This document shows, piece by piece, positions 51,320 to 60,839 of a stretch of 64,000 nucleotides of DNA. The translations under genes and the position numbers were made by a program. Each line of letters begins with the position of its first letter. The first letter of the stretch is position 1. The DNA comes from Myxococcus eversor (GTDB lineage: Bacteria; Myxococcota; Myxococcia; Myxococcales; Myxococcaceae), in the NCBI RefSeq assembly GCF_010894455.1, contig NZ_JAAIXY010000034.1, positions 44,091 to 108,090 of the forward strand, given 5' to 3'. The notes below the pieces were generated by a model. That model made no database searches and was not told where the DNA came from. It saw nothing but the letters and a program-made list of their open reading frames with translations.

Positions 51320-53362
51320 ATGACGACCTGGACCGCCCATGCCTTCGCGCGGGGACTGGCCGCGCTGAGGCAATTCGCTCAGGCCGAGCCGGAAAACACC
51401 CGTCTGGCCCGCGCCGACTTTCCAGCGCACTGGGACCCCATCCGCTTCCCCTGGATGGACACCTCGCTGCTCGCCTGGACGCTTCATGGCCGGGAGGACG
51501 CGGAGGGCCGCACCGCGGCGGACCGTCAGTTGCTGACAGCGGGCGCGCGCCTGTCACGCGCGGAGCGCTCCATCCTCCAGGCCCTGGCTGCTTCGTGGTG
51601 CTCGATATTCGAGGTCCAGGACGTCCAGTTGGGCAAGAGCCTCCGACTGAGGGACTTGCTCTTCGACGAGGTGCTGGAGTTTCGCGAGCAGAGCCTGACC
51701 TTTCAGGTGGTGCCGGGCGATGTCTTCGTGACCTGGGCCATGCCCGCGGGAGACCACCTGGAGCTGACGGGCGGCACGGTGGTCGTCGCCGCATCCCAGC
51801 ACCCGCTCCTCCTCGACTCCGTGCGCCGTGAGCTGGGCACCTTGCCGCCCCTGGACGACCTCGCGGGGCGACGACGCCAGGTGCGTCGCCGGGCGCCGTT
51901 CCTGTTCCGACGCGTGATGGAGCTGATCTCCGAGGAGGCGCCCTCCTTCGACGAGGAAGAGGCCATGGCCTTCGCTGAGTCGCTGCTTCCTCCCCGCCGC
52001 CGTGCGTTCCAGGACTTCGCTGGACAGCGGCCTCGCAAGAGGAAGTCCGCGTCGAAGGGCGAGCTCGAGGAGGGCTCGGCGTATGTCTTCAAGCTAGGCC
52101 CCATCGACACGGGCCAGGACGGGCCGGTGTCCTTCTACATGGCGGTGGAGGCCGGCGGCTACGTGCTCCCTCCCGAGTGTGTCGCGCGGGACGTGGACGG
52201 ACTGGCGGCCCTGGCCAGAGTCCTGAAGGGCCGGAAGGTCTACTGCGAGAGCCGGCTGGCTCGAGCGGGCGCGGCCTTCGGGTTCGTCTCGCGGCCCGCG
52301 CCGCTCTCCATCGTCTCGCTCCGTGCGCACCTCGCCGTGCAGTCGTACTGGATGCCACGCAAGGCGCCGAGGGTGCCTCCGGATGACATGGAGGCCTTTC
52401 TCCTGGCCACCACGGCCCTCATCCGCGCGGCCCCGTGGGAGCTGTGGACCAACGGGGAGCTGTTCACCGTCACCCTGGAGGGACGTGTGAAGGGGACGCG
52501 TGAGCTGTCCGTGATGGGCAATGGCGAGGCGGAGTTCGGCTTCTCGCTCTTCGACCGGATGGGGTCGGCGGACCGGGTGGCCCGCTCCAGTCCCGCCGTG
52601 CCGGGAGTGGACATGCTCATCCCGGACGCCCTGGGACTGACGCTCGATGACACCCCCGCCTGGGCGAGCAAGGCGATTCAGCAGCACACCGGCGTCCCCT
52701 TCGTCCCCGACCTGCTCCGGGTCCAGAGGAACAAGCTGCTTCCCGGCGACGTCGAGGACATGCGGGTCGCGACGGCGATAGCGCTCGCGCTGGCGGAGGC
52801 GAGACCCGAGGACGCGACAACAGAAACAGAGCTGCGCCTGGGGGACTTCCACCTGCGCGTGAAGCTGGAGGTGCCCCTGCCCCTGCTCACGGGCTTCTAC
52901 GTGGGCAAGGTGGACCTGGCGAGCATCCCGCTCCAGCCGCCCAAGTCCTCGGGCAAGGCCACGCGCAAGGTGCCCCAGCGCAAGGTCTCCGAGACGCTGC
53001 TCGACTTCGCGCGGCCCCTCCTCGAGGACATCGAGAGTTCGGAGAGTCCCCAAGAAGAGCTGTTCACCGTCCTCGCCCTGGCGCTCAGCGCGTGGAACGC
53101 CGTCGTGCAGGACAAGTGGGAGCCGGAGAAGGGCTGGGTGGAGCGGGCTCGCGCCACCTTGCGGCGCATGCCTCGCGAGGATGGCGAGTTGATGGAGAAG
53201 GACTTCGAGCTGCTGGTGGCGCGCAAGAAGCAGCGTGACTTCGCGGACGACCCACGCCTGCTCACCGGACTGGACGTGGTGATACGCCACAAGGGCGAGC
53301 TGGGTGTCCAGCTCATCGGCGTGGTGACGCCCGGGGCGTGGAAGGAGTTCTTCGGGGCGTAG
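51320..53362 (+). CDS. Large protein of unknown function
   Basis: 680 aa from ATG 51320. No signal peptide or membrane helix. Recognisable features are few: an N-terminal region that reads as helical bundle (ERSILQALAASWCSIFEVQDV), a Lys/Arg-rich patch (RPRKRKSASKGELEEG, about 235-250), and a C-terminal helical part (QEELFTVLALALSAWNAVVQDKWEPEKGW). No family was recognised. Third positions follow the normal pattern throughout, so it is a real gene. It stands alone between divergent and convergent genes. Confidence 0.75.
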   Translation: MTTWTAHAFARGLAALRQFAQAEPENTRLARADFPAHWDPIRFPWMDTSLLAWTLHGREDAEGRTAADRQLLTAGARLSRAERSILQALAASWCSIFEVQDVQLGKSLRLRDLLFDEVLEFREQSLTFQVVPGDVFVTWAMPAGDHLELTGGTVVVAASQHPLLLDSVRRELGTLPPLDDLAGRRRQVRRRAPFLFRRVMELISEEAPSFDEEEAMAFAESLLPPRRRAFQDFAGQRPRKRKSASKGELEEGSAYVFKLGPIDTGQDGPVSFYMAVEAGGYVLPPECVARDVDGLAALARVLKGRKVYCESRLARAGAAFGFVSRPAPLSIVSLRAHLAVQSYWMPRKAPRVPPDDMEAFLLATTALIRAAPWELWTNGELFTVTLEGRVKGTRELSVMGNGEAEFGFSLFDRMGSADRVARSSPAVPGVDMLIPDALGLTLDDTPAWASKAIQQHTGVPFVPDLLRVQRNKLLPGDVEDMRVATAIALALAEARPEDATTETELRLGDFHLRVKLEVPLPLLTGFYVGKVDLASIPLQPPKSSGKATRKVPQRKVSETLLDFARPLLEDIESSESPQEELFTVLALALSAWNAVVQDKWEPEKGWVERARATLRRMPREDGELMEKDFELLVARKKQRDFADDPRLLTGLDVVIRHKGELGVQLIGVVTPGAWKEFFGA

Positions 53363-53385
53363 CGCCTGTCGATGGCCTGCTGGGG

Positions 53386-55242
53386 TCAGTCCTTTCGCCC
53401 CAGCGTCCGGTCCAGGTTGTACGCGGCGCTGATGAGCGACAGGTGGGTGAGCGCCTGCGGGAAGTTGCCGAGCGACTCGCCCGACATGCCCGTCTGCTCC
53501 GCGTACAGCCCCACGTGGTTGGCGTAGCCCAGCATGCGCTCGAAGGTGAGCCGCGCCTCCTCCAACAAGTCCGGCCGCACCGGGTTCGCCCGCGTCATCG
53601 CCTCCACCAGCCAGAAGCTGCACAGGTTGAAGGTGCCTTCGCTCCCGGCGATGCCATCCAGCGTGGCCGCCACGTCGTAGCGGAACACCAGCCCGTCCGA
53701 CGTCAGGCCGCCCTGCGACGGCGGCTTTCGCATGCGGTCCAGCGTCGAAATCATCCGCGGGTCCACCGGCGACAGGAAGAACACCAGCGGCATCAGCAGA
53801 TTCGCCGCGTCCAGCGTGTCCTTCCCGTACGCCTGGATGAAGGAGCCGCGCTCCTCGCTCCAGCCCCGGGCCATGATGTCCTCGAAGATGGCATCGCGCG
53901 TCGCGAGCCACTTCGGCCGGTCCGCCGGGAAGCTGCGCTTGTCCGCCAGGCGGATGGCCCGGTCCACCGCCACCCAGCACATCAGCTTCGAGTACACGAA
54001 GTGCCGCCGTCCCCCGCGCACCTCCCAGATGCCCTCGTCCGGCTGGTTCCAGTGCTCGCACACCCAATCCACCAGCCGCCGCAGGTGCCGCCAGAAGTCG
54101 TAGGAGATGGGCGCCGCGTGCTTGTTGAACAGGTACACCGAGTCCATCAGCTCGCCATAGATGTCGAGCTGGAGCTGGTCCGCCGCCCCGTTGCCGATGC
54201 GCACCGGCTTCGCGCCGCCGTAGCCCTCCAGGTGCGTCAGCTCCACCTCGTCCGGCACCCGGCTGCCGTCCAACGAGAACATCAGCGGCAGCGGCCCGTC
54301 CCCCTGCTCCGCGCACCGCGCCTCCACCCACCGCATGAAGGCCGCCGCCTCCTTCTTGAAGCCGATGCGCAGGAACGCGTAGACGGTGAAGGCCGCGTCC
54401 CGCAGCCAGCAGTAACGGTAGTCCCAGTTGCGAGTGCCACCGGGTGACTCGGGCAGGCTGCACGTGGGCGCCGCGACAATCGCGCCCGTCGGAGCGAACG
54501 TCATCAGCTTCAACGCCAGCGCCGAGCGCTGCACCGTCTCCCGCCACCGCCCCGTGTACTGACAGCCCGACAGCCAGTGGCGCCAGTACTCCACCGTGCC
54601 GCGAAAGAGCGCCTCCGCCGACTCATGGCTGTGCACCAGCTCCTCGCACGACACCCGCATCCCATCCCTGAGCGAGAAGACGGCGGACTGGTTCTCCTTC
54701 AGCACGAAGCTCGCCGTGACACCGCGCTCCGTGCGCTGCATGGGCACGGAGCTCGCCAGGGTGAGCTGGAGCTTCTCCGACTCGAAGGCGGCCCCACCGG
54801 AGATGAGGTGCGTGGTGTGAGTGTCCCGGGCGTAGTTGAAGGCCGGGAAGCACTCCAGCTCGAACGCCATCTCCCCGCGCACCACGCGCACGCGCCGGAG
54901 CACCTCGCGCACGTCATCCTCGTCCTCCCGCCCCATGGGCATGAAGTCGATGAGCTCCCCCACGCCGTCCGGCGTGTAGAAGCGCGTCACCAGCACGTTG
55001 GTGTCAGGCCAGTAGAATTGCTTGCACAGCACCCCGTCCGGCTTGGGGTGGATGCGCCAGTGGCCCCCCTTCTGGGGGTCCAGCAGCGCGGCGAACACGC
55101 TGGGGCTGTCGAAGTGCGGGTAGCACATCCAGTCGATGGTGCCCTCGTTGCCAATCAACGCCACCGTGCGCAGGTCGCCAATGACGCCGTGGTCCTCGAT
55201 GGGCACCGAGCCCCCCGCCGTCGTCTGTCTGCCGTCCCGCAT
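53386..55242 (-). CDS. GH15-family glucoamylase/trehalase
   Basis: 618 aa from ATG 55242; GAGG lies 5 nt upstream, and the in-frame GTG at 55248 overlaps it. N-terminal domain: PIEDHGVIGDLRTVALIGNEGTIDWMCYPHFDSPSVFAALLD, typical of bacterial GH15 trehalases. Catalytic part: GGTRNWDYRYCWLRDAAFTVYAF (substrate Arg/Trp/Asp), then LEGYGGAKPVRIGNGAADQLQLDIYGELMDSV and the C-terminal SFWLVEAM. Members split trehalose or starch-like glucans to glucose. No signal peptide, so cytoplasmic. It follows the glucose-dehydrogenase-like gene by 12 bp. Confidence 0.85.
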   Translation of the reverse strand: MRDGRQTTAGGSVPIEDHGVIGDLRTVALIGNEGTIDWMCYPHFDSPSVFAALLDPQKGGHWRIHPKPDGVLCKQFYWPDTNVLVTRFYTPDGVGELIDFMPMGREDEDDVREVLRRVRVVRGEMAFELECFPAFNYARDTHTTHLISGGAAFESEKLQLTLASSVPMQRTERGVTASFVLKENQSAVFSLRDGMRVSCEELVHSHESAEALFRGTVEYWRHWLSGCQYTGRWRETVQRSALALKLMTFAPTGAIVAAPTCSLPESPGGTRNWDYRYCWLRDAAFTVYAFLRIGFKKEAAAFMRWVEARCAEQGDGPLPLMFSLDGSRVPDEVELTHLEGYGGAKPVRIGNGAADQLQLDIYGELMDSVYLFNKHAAPISYDFWRHLRRLVDWVCEHWNQPDEGIWEVRGGRRHFVYSKLMCWVAVDRAIRLADKRSFPADRPKWLATRDAIFEDIMARGWSEERGSFIQAYGKDTLDAANLLMPLVFFLSPVDPRMISTLDRMRKPPSQGGLTSDGLVFRYDVAATLDGIAGSEGTFNLCSFWLVEAMTRANPVRPDLLEEARLTFERMLGYANHVGLYAEQTGMSGESLGNFPQALTHLSLISAAYNLDRTLGRKD

Positions 55243-55254
55243 ACGCACCTCGCC

Positions 55255-56343
55255 CTAGCTGAAGGTGATGACCTGCTTGATTCCCTTGCCCGCCTTGCCC
55301 GTCACCACGTCGAGGAAGTCCTCCGGCGGATGGCGCGAGGTGATGAGCCGCTCCAGCCCGCCCGGCCAGCGGGCCCTGAAGCGCGCCAGGTCCTCCAGCG
55401 CCGCGTCGAAGTCCGTGGCCGCCGCGTTCACCGTGCCCAGCAGCACCTGGTTGCGCAGCACCACCTGCTTGAGGAACTCCTCGCCCGCGAGCGACAGCGG
55501 CTGCTGGTCCGACGGCACCCCCGTGAAGATGAAGACGCCGTTGTTCGCCAGCGTCTTGAGCGCATCGAACGCCGCCTTCACCACGCCAGTGGCCTCATAG
55601 ATGAGGTCCGGCTCCCCCACGCTGCGCACCAGTTCGTCCGGGGACACGTCCTTCGTGGAGAGGTAGGGCGCGCCCGCGGCCTCCGCCGCCTCGGCCTTCG
55701 GGTTGGGCTTGCTGCTGTGCGAATACACGGTCGTGGCGAAGCCCCGCCGCAGCAGCGTCAGCACCGCGAGCTGTCCCACCGGCCCCGCGCCCAGCACCAC
55801 CGCGCGCCCCGGCGCGGGACGCCATGGCAGCCGCTCCTGGATTCGCTCCCACTCGCGCAGGCCCTTCTCGGCGATGGTCAGCGGCTCGGTGAGCACGGCG
55901 ACCTCGCGCAGCTCCCTGGGGACTCGGTGCACGTACGCCACGTCCTCCACGAAGCGCTCCGAGCAGAAGCCATGGGCCTCCTTGATGCCTCGCTCGGTGT
56001 AGTCCCCGGTGATGCAGAAGTCCGGATGGCCGCCGCGACACGCGGGGCACGTGGCATGGGGACACGGCCTGCGCACGCGCGGCACCACGAGGTCTCCGAC
56101 CTGGAGTCCCTTCACCGCCGAGCCCACCTCCACCACCTCGCCCAGACACTCGTGGCCGAGGATGAGGAAGTCCGAGCCGGGCGGCGGCGTGCCGTAGGAG
56201 AACGAGACGATGTCCTTGTCCGTGCCGCACACGCCTGTTTCGAGGGTGCGCACCTTCACCTGCGTGGGGGACTGGAGCCATGGCTCGGGTGCGTCGATGA
56301 CGCGCACCTCTCTCTTCACGGGAAAGACGGCGACGGCCTTCAT
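55255..56343 (-). CDS. Zinc-dependent glucose 1-dehydrogenase-like MDR enzyme
   Basis: 362 aa from ATG 56343, with CAGGAG 6 nt upstream. Medium-chain dehydrogenase: catalytic zinc Cys in GVCGTDKDI, His/Glu in ILGHECLGEVVEVG, a structural zinc lobe with four Cys in CPHATCPACRGGHPDFC, and the NAD(P) site VVLGAGPVGQLAVLTLLRRG. The C-terminal half matches glucose dehydrogenase (GDH) of the archaeal type. It would oxidise glucose (or galactose) to gluconolactone. The next gene on the strand is the GH15 trehalase, so the pair suggests trehalose to gluconolactone flow. Confidence 0.8.
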   Translation of the reverse strand: MKAVAVFPVKREVRVIDAPEPWLQSPTQVKVRTLETGVCGTDKDIVSFSYGTPPPGSDFLILGHECLGEVVEVGSAVKGLQVGDLVVPRVRRPCPHATCPACRGGHPDFCITGDYTERGIKEAHGFCSERFVEDVAYVHRVPRELREVAVLTEPLTIAEKGLREWERIQERLPWRPAPGRAVVLGAGPVGQLAVLTLLRRGFATTVYSHSSKPNPKAEAAEAAGAPYLSTKDVSPDELVRSVGEPDLIYEATGVVKAAFDALKTLANNGVFIFTGVPSDQQPLSLAGEEFLKQVVLRNQVLLGTVNAAATDFDAALEDLARFRARWPGGLERLITSRHPPEDFLDVVTGKAGKGIKQVITFS

Positions 56344-56513
56344 GCGCGGCTCCTGCCCTTGCGAGTGCCGAATCCTGGTTGAGGTGTTCACCGTGAGGGC
56401 GGGACACCAGGGTCAAGGGTTGGGGGGTACACAGCGCCCGGTCGCCCGCTGACCAGCGGCGGATGTCGACGAGTGCACGAAACCGCTGCCAGCCGGAGGC
56501 GACCGGTCTATGA

Positions 56514-57092
56514 GTGGAGCCCGTGAGCGAACCCCTCCCCGCCGCCCCCACCGACGACACGCCCCGCGCCAGTCGCTCCACCGCCATCGGCACCGTGGCC
56601 TGCCTCCTCCTCGCCCTGCCCTTCCTGGTGCTCGGCCTGTGGCTGCTGGACGGAAAGTCGCGGATGGACTTCCGTTGCGAGCCGGGAGGGCCGTGCACAC
56701 TGACTCGCTCCGGGTGGCTCACGCGCGAGCCGGTGGCCACGCTGCCGCTGGACGCGATTCAGGCCGTCACGGTGGAGCACAGCCGCAGCGCCCGCCGCAC
56801 GTCCGTGCCCATCTACCGACCGCGGCTCGAGACGACGCAGGGCAAGCTGCCCCTCTTCGCGCAGTGGGCCACCGAGGAGAGCGAGGCCACCGCCGTGAAG
56901 GAGCAGGTGGAGCGCTACCTCGCCTCGCCAGGCACGGGGCCGCTGGAGGTGATTCGGGATGACCGGCGCGCGTCCCTGCGCGTGGGCGGCGCGTACACCG
57001 GCGTGGGCGTGGCGCTGCTCCTCTTCAGCGTGTGGCTGGCGTGGCGCACCAGGTCCCATCGCCGCGCCGAACGCTCCGCTTCAGGGGCCTGA
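56514..57092 (+). CDS. Two-helix membrane protein of unknown function
   Basis: 192 aa from GTG 56514; GTG 56523 is an alternative with a close GGAG. Helix 1 (AIGTVACLLLALPFLVLGLWLL, about 25-46) and helix 2 (YTGVGVALLLFSVWLAWRT, about 160-178) flank a central domain with PGGPCTLTRSGWLTREPVATLPLDAIQAVTVEHSRSARRTSVPIY, reminiscent of a PH-like fold as in bacterial membrane PH-domain proteins. Identification is tentative. It runs ahead of a TPR envelope protein on the same strand. Confidence 0.7.
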   Translation: MEPVSEPLPAAPTDDTPRASRSTAIGTVACLLLALPFLVLGLWLLDGKSRMDFRCEPGGPCTLTRSGWLTREPVATLPLDAIQAVTVEHSRSARRTSVPIYRPRLETTQGKLPLFAQWATEESEATAVKEQVERYLASPGTGPLEVIRDDRRASLRVGGAYTGVGVALLLFSVWLAWRTRSHRRAERSASGA

Positions 57093-57181
57093 CAGTCACT
57101 CCGCACCCGGGACAGCGGGCCTCTGGCCCGCACCCGGGGGGTGGATTCCTGTCCCGGGGCTCCATGCTAGCTTCGCGAAGC

Positions 57182-57865
57182 ATGGAAGCTTCTATCAACC
57201 CGAGAGGCTGGGGGGTCTGGCTGGTCGTGCTGTGGGCCTGCCTGGCTCCGGGACTGGCCCTGGCGAACACGCCCGACTCCGAGGAGTCGGCGGGGCTCTT
57301 CCGCCATCGCATCGAGCGCGCGGGGACGCTGTACGAGGCGCTGGAGTACGAGAAGTCCCTCAATTGGCTGACCCAGGCGAAGCAGGTGGCGTCCACCATC
57401 GACGAGCAGTCGGAGGTGGCGCTCTACCGAGGGCTGGTGCTCGCCGACCTGGGCCGCAGGAAGCAGGCGCTGGAGGAGTTCCGCACCGGCCTGACGCTGC
57501 GGCCCGAGGCGAAGCTGCCCGTCGCCGCGGCCCCCAAGGTGGAGCGGGACTTCGAGTCGGTGCGCAAGCAGGTGCAGCTCAAGCAAGGCACCGCGTCCGC
57601 GAAGGCCGCGCCCGTGGAGACGCCTGTTCCCGTCGTCGAGGAGCCGAAGGCCCTCGTGCCCGCGCCCGAGGAGAAGCAGGCGGAGGCGACTCCCGCGCCA
57701 CAGTCCGAGACGAAGCCGGGCTTGCGCTCGCGACTGAGTGAAGCGGGTTCGTCGCTGGGGAAGAATGTCGGCTCGGCGCTGGGCTCCGCGCTGGACACGG
57801 TCATCGGCCCGAAAAACAAGCCCGCGACTCCGCCAGCATCCGACGCCGCGAACGAGAAGCCGTGA
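57182..57865 (+). CDS. Secreted TPR-like protein with low-complexity tail
   Basis: 227 aa from ATG 57182. Signal peptide GWGVWLVVLWACLAPGLALA. Residues about 35-120 are TPR-like (GTLYEALEYEKSLNWLTQAKQVA, QSEVALYRGLVLADLGRRKQALEEFRTGLTLRPEAKLP). The C terminus is Pro/Ala/Glu-rich, with a short glycine-rich amphipathic part (AGSSLGKNVGSALGSALDTVIG). Upstream, a 12-bp palindrome (GCTTCGCGAAGC, 57168-57179) abuts the ATG; the ribosome-binding site is weak. It ends 9 bp before the convergent Ser/Thr kinase, and the two may be functionally linked. Confidence 0.7.
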   Translation: MEASINPRGWGVWLVVLWACLAPGLALANTPDSEESAGLFRHRIERAGTLYEALEYEKSLNWLTQAKQVASTIDEQSEVALYRGLVLADLGRRKQALEEFRTGLTLRPEAKLPVAAAPKVERDFESVRKQVQLKQGTASAKAAPVETPVPVVEEPKALVPAPEEKQAEATPAPQSETKPGLRSRLSEAGSSLGKNVGSALGSALDTVIGPKNKPATPPASDAANEKP

Positions 57866-57874
57866 GGGCCGGGT

Positions 57875-59671
57875 TCAGTCCTGCGACAGGTTGAGCTTGA
57901 AGACGTTGGCGGTACCGGCCTTCACCTCGAAGCTGCGCGTCACCTTCTTCCCCAAGCGCGTGTTGACGGCCGTCACGGCATAGATGCCCTCGGGGACGTC
58001 GATGGTGGCGAGCGGTGTCTCGCCCAGCTTCTTGCCATCGAGATACACGACGGCGTAGGGGCGAATCCGGAACGCCACCGAGCCCAGCGCGCCCTTCACC
58101 GCTCGTGACGCGGGCTTCTTCGGCTCCGCGCTCGGGGCCTGTGTGTCACTGGCGGGTGAGGCCACGTAGCTGAGCAGGCCGCTGTCCTCATCCGCCCCGA
58201 CGACCAACTCTCCCTGCGCCCGCTTCGCAGCGAGCTGCGCCTCCAGCGCGGCTTCGCCTTGCGGGTCCTCGGCGTCCTGTGCGGGAGGAGGAGTCTTCGT
58301 GGCTCCTTGCGCCGCGGTGGCGGTGCCCGTCTGAGTCTCGGGTGAACCCGCCACCGTTGCGGACGTTCCTATCGGAACCTCGGGCGAACCCGCCACCTGC
58401 GCAGGCGCGCCCATCGGAGCCTCGGGAGCACCGGCCACGTTCGTGGACGCACCTGTCGGAGTCTCGGGCACGGGGGCCGAAGTTCCTCGGCCGAGCAACG
58501 CATAACCCCCACCCGCCACGAGCAACACCGCGCCCGTGATTGCCGCCGGCACGAGCATCTTCCGCTTCGCGTTCCTCGGGTCCACGCGGGGACGCGTCTC
58601 GGTCTCCTGCTCGAACACGGCCGGCGCCTCGGCACGTTCTCCCGTCCGCGCGAGCGGCTTGCGCGAAGGCCCCGAGGGCACGGTGCGCTCGGGTGTCTCC
58701 TCTCGAGCCTCCCGGGCCTCGGGCCGCGAAAGCATCGGCGCGGGCGTCGGAACGATTCGCTCCTCCACCACCTGCTCCACGGCCTGGGCCACCTGGTACG
58801 CGCCCACCGGCTCGCCCACCGACAGCACGAAGCGCTCCAGGTCCACCTGCAGCGCGCGACAGTCCGGGTAGCGGTCCTCGCGGTCCTTCCGCAGCGCTCG
58901 GGTGATGATGTCCTGGAGCGCGGCGGGGACATCCTGACGATAGCGGCTCACCGGCATCGGCTCGCGCGAGACGATGGCCTGCATCAACACCAACTCCGAT
59001 GCCCCATCGATGGGCAGCTTTCCCGTGAGCAGTTCGTACAGCACCACGCCCAACGCATACACATCCACGCGCCGGTCCAACGGGTCCGCCCGCACCTGCT
59101 CGGGCGGCATGTACGCGACCTTGCCCTTCACGATGCCCGTCTGGGTGCGGTGCTTCTGTCCCGCCACCTTGGCGATGCCGAAGTCCACCACCTTCACCGC
59201 GCCCTGCCGGGACACGAGGATGTTGTCCGGGCTCACGTCACGGTGAATCAACCCGAGCGGCTGCCCCGTCGTCGGGTCCGCGAAGTCATGCGCGAAGGCC
59301 AGGCCCTCCGCCGCCTGCGCCACCACCTTCGCGCAGATGTTGGGCGCCAAGGGCTGTCCCTTCGACGCGGCCTGTCGCTGCCAGCGCCGCAGGTTGGGGC
59401 CGTCGATGAGCTCCATCGCGAGGAAGTAGCTGCCCTCCGCCTCACCGAAGTCGAAAATCTGGACGATGTGGGGATGGTTGAGCCCGGCGACGAGCCGCGC
59501 TTCACCGAGGAACATCTCCACGAAGGACGGGTCCTCCGCGAGGTGCGGGAGGATGCGCTTGAGCACCAGCGTCTTCTCGAAGCCCCCCGGCCCGGCCGCC
59601 TTCGCCAGGAACACCTCCGCCATGCCACCCGTCGCCAGCTTGCGGACGAGCTGATATTTCCCCAATTGCAT
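57875..59671 (-). CDS. Ser/Thr protein kinase with membrane helix and PEGA domain
   Basis: 598 aa. Hanks-type kinase (about 5-275): ATGGMAEVFLAKAAG (P loop), LVLKRILPHL (Lys), LIHRDVSPDNILVS (HRD with Asp), VDFGIAK (DFG) and YMPPEQVRADPLDRRVDVYALG. A juxtamembrane region leads to one helix (LVPAAITGAVLLVAGGGYALLG, about 375-396). Then come three repeats of 14 residues (about 403-450) and a C-terminal PEGA-type strand domain (VAFRIRPYAVVYLDGKKLGETPLATIDVPEGIYAVTAVN). It would sense outside the membrane and phosphorylate inside. Divergent from the ABC importer operon. Confidence 0.9.
   Translation of the reverse strand: MQLGKYQLVRKLATGGMAEVFLAKAAGPGGFEKTLVLKRILPHLAEDPSFVEMFLGEARLVAGLNHPHIVQIFDFGEAEGSYFLAMELIDGPNLRRWQRQAASKGQPLAPNICAKVVAQAAEGLAFAHDFADPTTGQPLGLIHRDVSPDNILVSRQGAVKVVDFGIAKVAGQKHRTQTGIVKGKVAYMPPEQVRADPLDRRVDVYALGVVLYELLTGKLPIDGASELVLMQAIVSREPMPVSRYRQDVPAALQDIITRALRKDREDRYPDCRALQVDLERFVLSVGEPVGAYQVAQAVEQVVEERIVPTPAPMLSRPEAREAREETPERTVPSGPSRKPLARTGERAEAPAVFEQETETRPRVDPRNAKRKMLVPAAITGAVLLVAGGGYALLGRGTSAPVPETPTGASTNVAGAPEAPMGAPAQVAGSPEVPIGTSATVAGSPETQTGTATAAQGATKTPPPAQDAEDPQGEAALEAQLAAKRAQGELVVGADEDSGLLSYVASPASDTQAPSAEPKKPASRAVKGALGSVAFRIRPYAVVYLDGKKLGETPLATIDVPEGIYAVTAVNTRLGKKVTRSFEVKAGTANVFKLNLSQD
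58337..58462 (-). repeat. Three tandem 42-bp units in the Ser/Thr kinase gene
   Basis: Units begin at 58337, 58379 and 58421 with CTCGGG (plus strand), period 42 bp, encoding GSPExPxGTSATVA-like 14-residue repeats just outside the membrane. They are diverged from each other. The linker length may vary among strains. Confidence 0.75.
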
Positions 59672-59927
59672 TGCCCGGGAGGTTCCCTCACCTCTGTGTC
59701 CAAGGGAACCCCGGAGCCTGCCCTCCAGTCCGGGACGGACGGGCGAGCACCGGAAGCAAGCGCCTCCGGAGTCCCTACGTTTCAGAGGCCAAGGTCACGA
59801 AGTGCTTGTACCCCCGTCCAAGGGCGGGGCCTCCCCGCTCGCCGGGCGAGGAAGCAGGACGGCGTGCGCTCTCGCTGTGAGCCCGCCACCCCTTCCACTC
59901 TGCCCACATATGCCTAGCTTGTGGCCG

Positions 59928-60836
59928 ATGCTGCGTGCCCTCCTTGGCCGATGGCGAAGCTCGCTGCGCCTGCTCCGGCCAGCGCACGTGGAGGCCGACC
60001 ACGCGAAAATCTCCGTCACCCAGTTGGGCCACCGCTACGGCAACAAGGTCGTGGCGCTCCAGGACGTGGACCTGAACGTCCGCTCCGGAGAGCTCGTCTG
60101 TCTGTTGGGCCCATCGGGCTGTGGCAAGTCCACGCTCCTCTACGCGCTGGCGGGCCACGTGCAGCCCACCGGCGGCACGGTGTCCATTGATGGACAGCGC
60201 ATCTCCGGACCCGGGCCGGACCGGCTCCTGATGTTCCAGGAGGCCGCCCTCTTCCCGTGGCTGACGGTGCGCGGAAACATCACCTTCGCCCTCGCGGCCC
60301 GAGGCGTGCCTCGCTCCGAGCGCAAGGAGCGCGCGGACCAGTACATCCGCCGCGTGCAGCTCCAGGGCTTCGAGGAGACGCTGCCGCACCAGCTCTCCGG
60401 CGGCATGAAGATGCGCGCCAGCCTGGCGAGGGCGCTCGCGGTGGACCCGACGGTGCTGCTCATGGACGAGCCCTTCGGCTCGCTGGACGCGCAGACGCGC
60501 ATCCACATGCAGGAGCTCCTTCAATCCATCTGGATGCGCACCCACAAGACGATTGTGTTCGTCACGCACGACGTGCACGAGGCGCTGATGCTGGGCACCC
60601 GCGTCGTCCTGATGGCGCCGCGTCCGGGGCGCATCGTGAGGGATTTGGAGGTCCACCTGCCCATGCCGCGCCACCCGGAGGACGCGGCGCTCACGGAGAT
60701 GGTGCGCCACGTCCAGGGCCTCTTGCGCGAGGTGGAGCGCAACACGCTGCCGGAAGCCACGCCGCCGCGAGCCACGGCGCCCGCCGCGTCGAGCCCCCCG
60801 CTGCCCGCGTCGGGACTGCCCCGGCCCGCGAGGTGA
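59928..60836 (+). CDS. ABC transporter ATPase (NitT/TauT/SsuB-like)
   Basis: 302 aa if ATG 59928 is the start; ATG 59910 adds six residues, and neither has a good ribosome-binding site. Walker A GPSGCGKSTLLYALAG, Q loop LLMFQEAALFPWLTV, signature LSGGMKMRASLARALA, Walker B VLLMDEPFGSLD, H loop VFVTHDVHEALML. This is the SsuB/TauB/NrtD subclass. It ends with a Pro/Ala-rich tail (about 268-302). It is 3 bp ahead of the permease gene, forming an import operon with the binding protein. Confidence 0.85.
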   Translation: MLRALLGRWRSSLRLLRPAHVEADHAKISVTQLGHRYGNKVVALQDVDLNVRSGELVCLLGPSGCGKSTLLYALAGHVQPTGGTVSIDGQRISGPGPDRLLMFQEAALFPWLTVRGNITFALAARGVPRSERKERADQYIRRVQLQGFEETLPHQLSGGMKMRASLARALAVDPTVLLMDEPFGSLDAQTRIHMQELLQSIWMRTHKTIVFVTHDVHEALMLGTRVVLMAPRPGRIVRDLEVHLPMPRHPEDAALTEMVRHVQGLLREVERNTLPEATPPRATAPAASSPPLPASGLPRPAR

Positions 60837-60839
60837 GCC

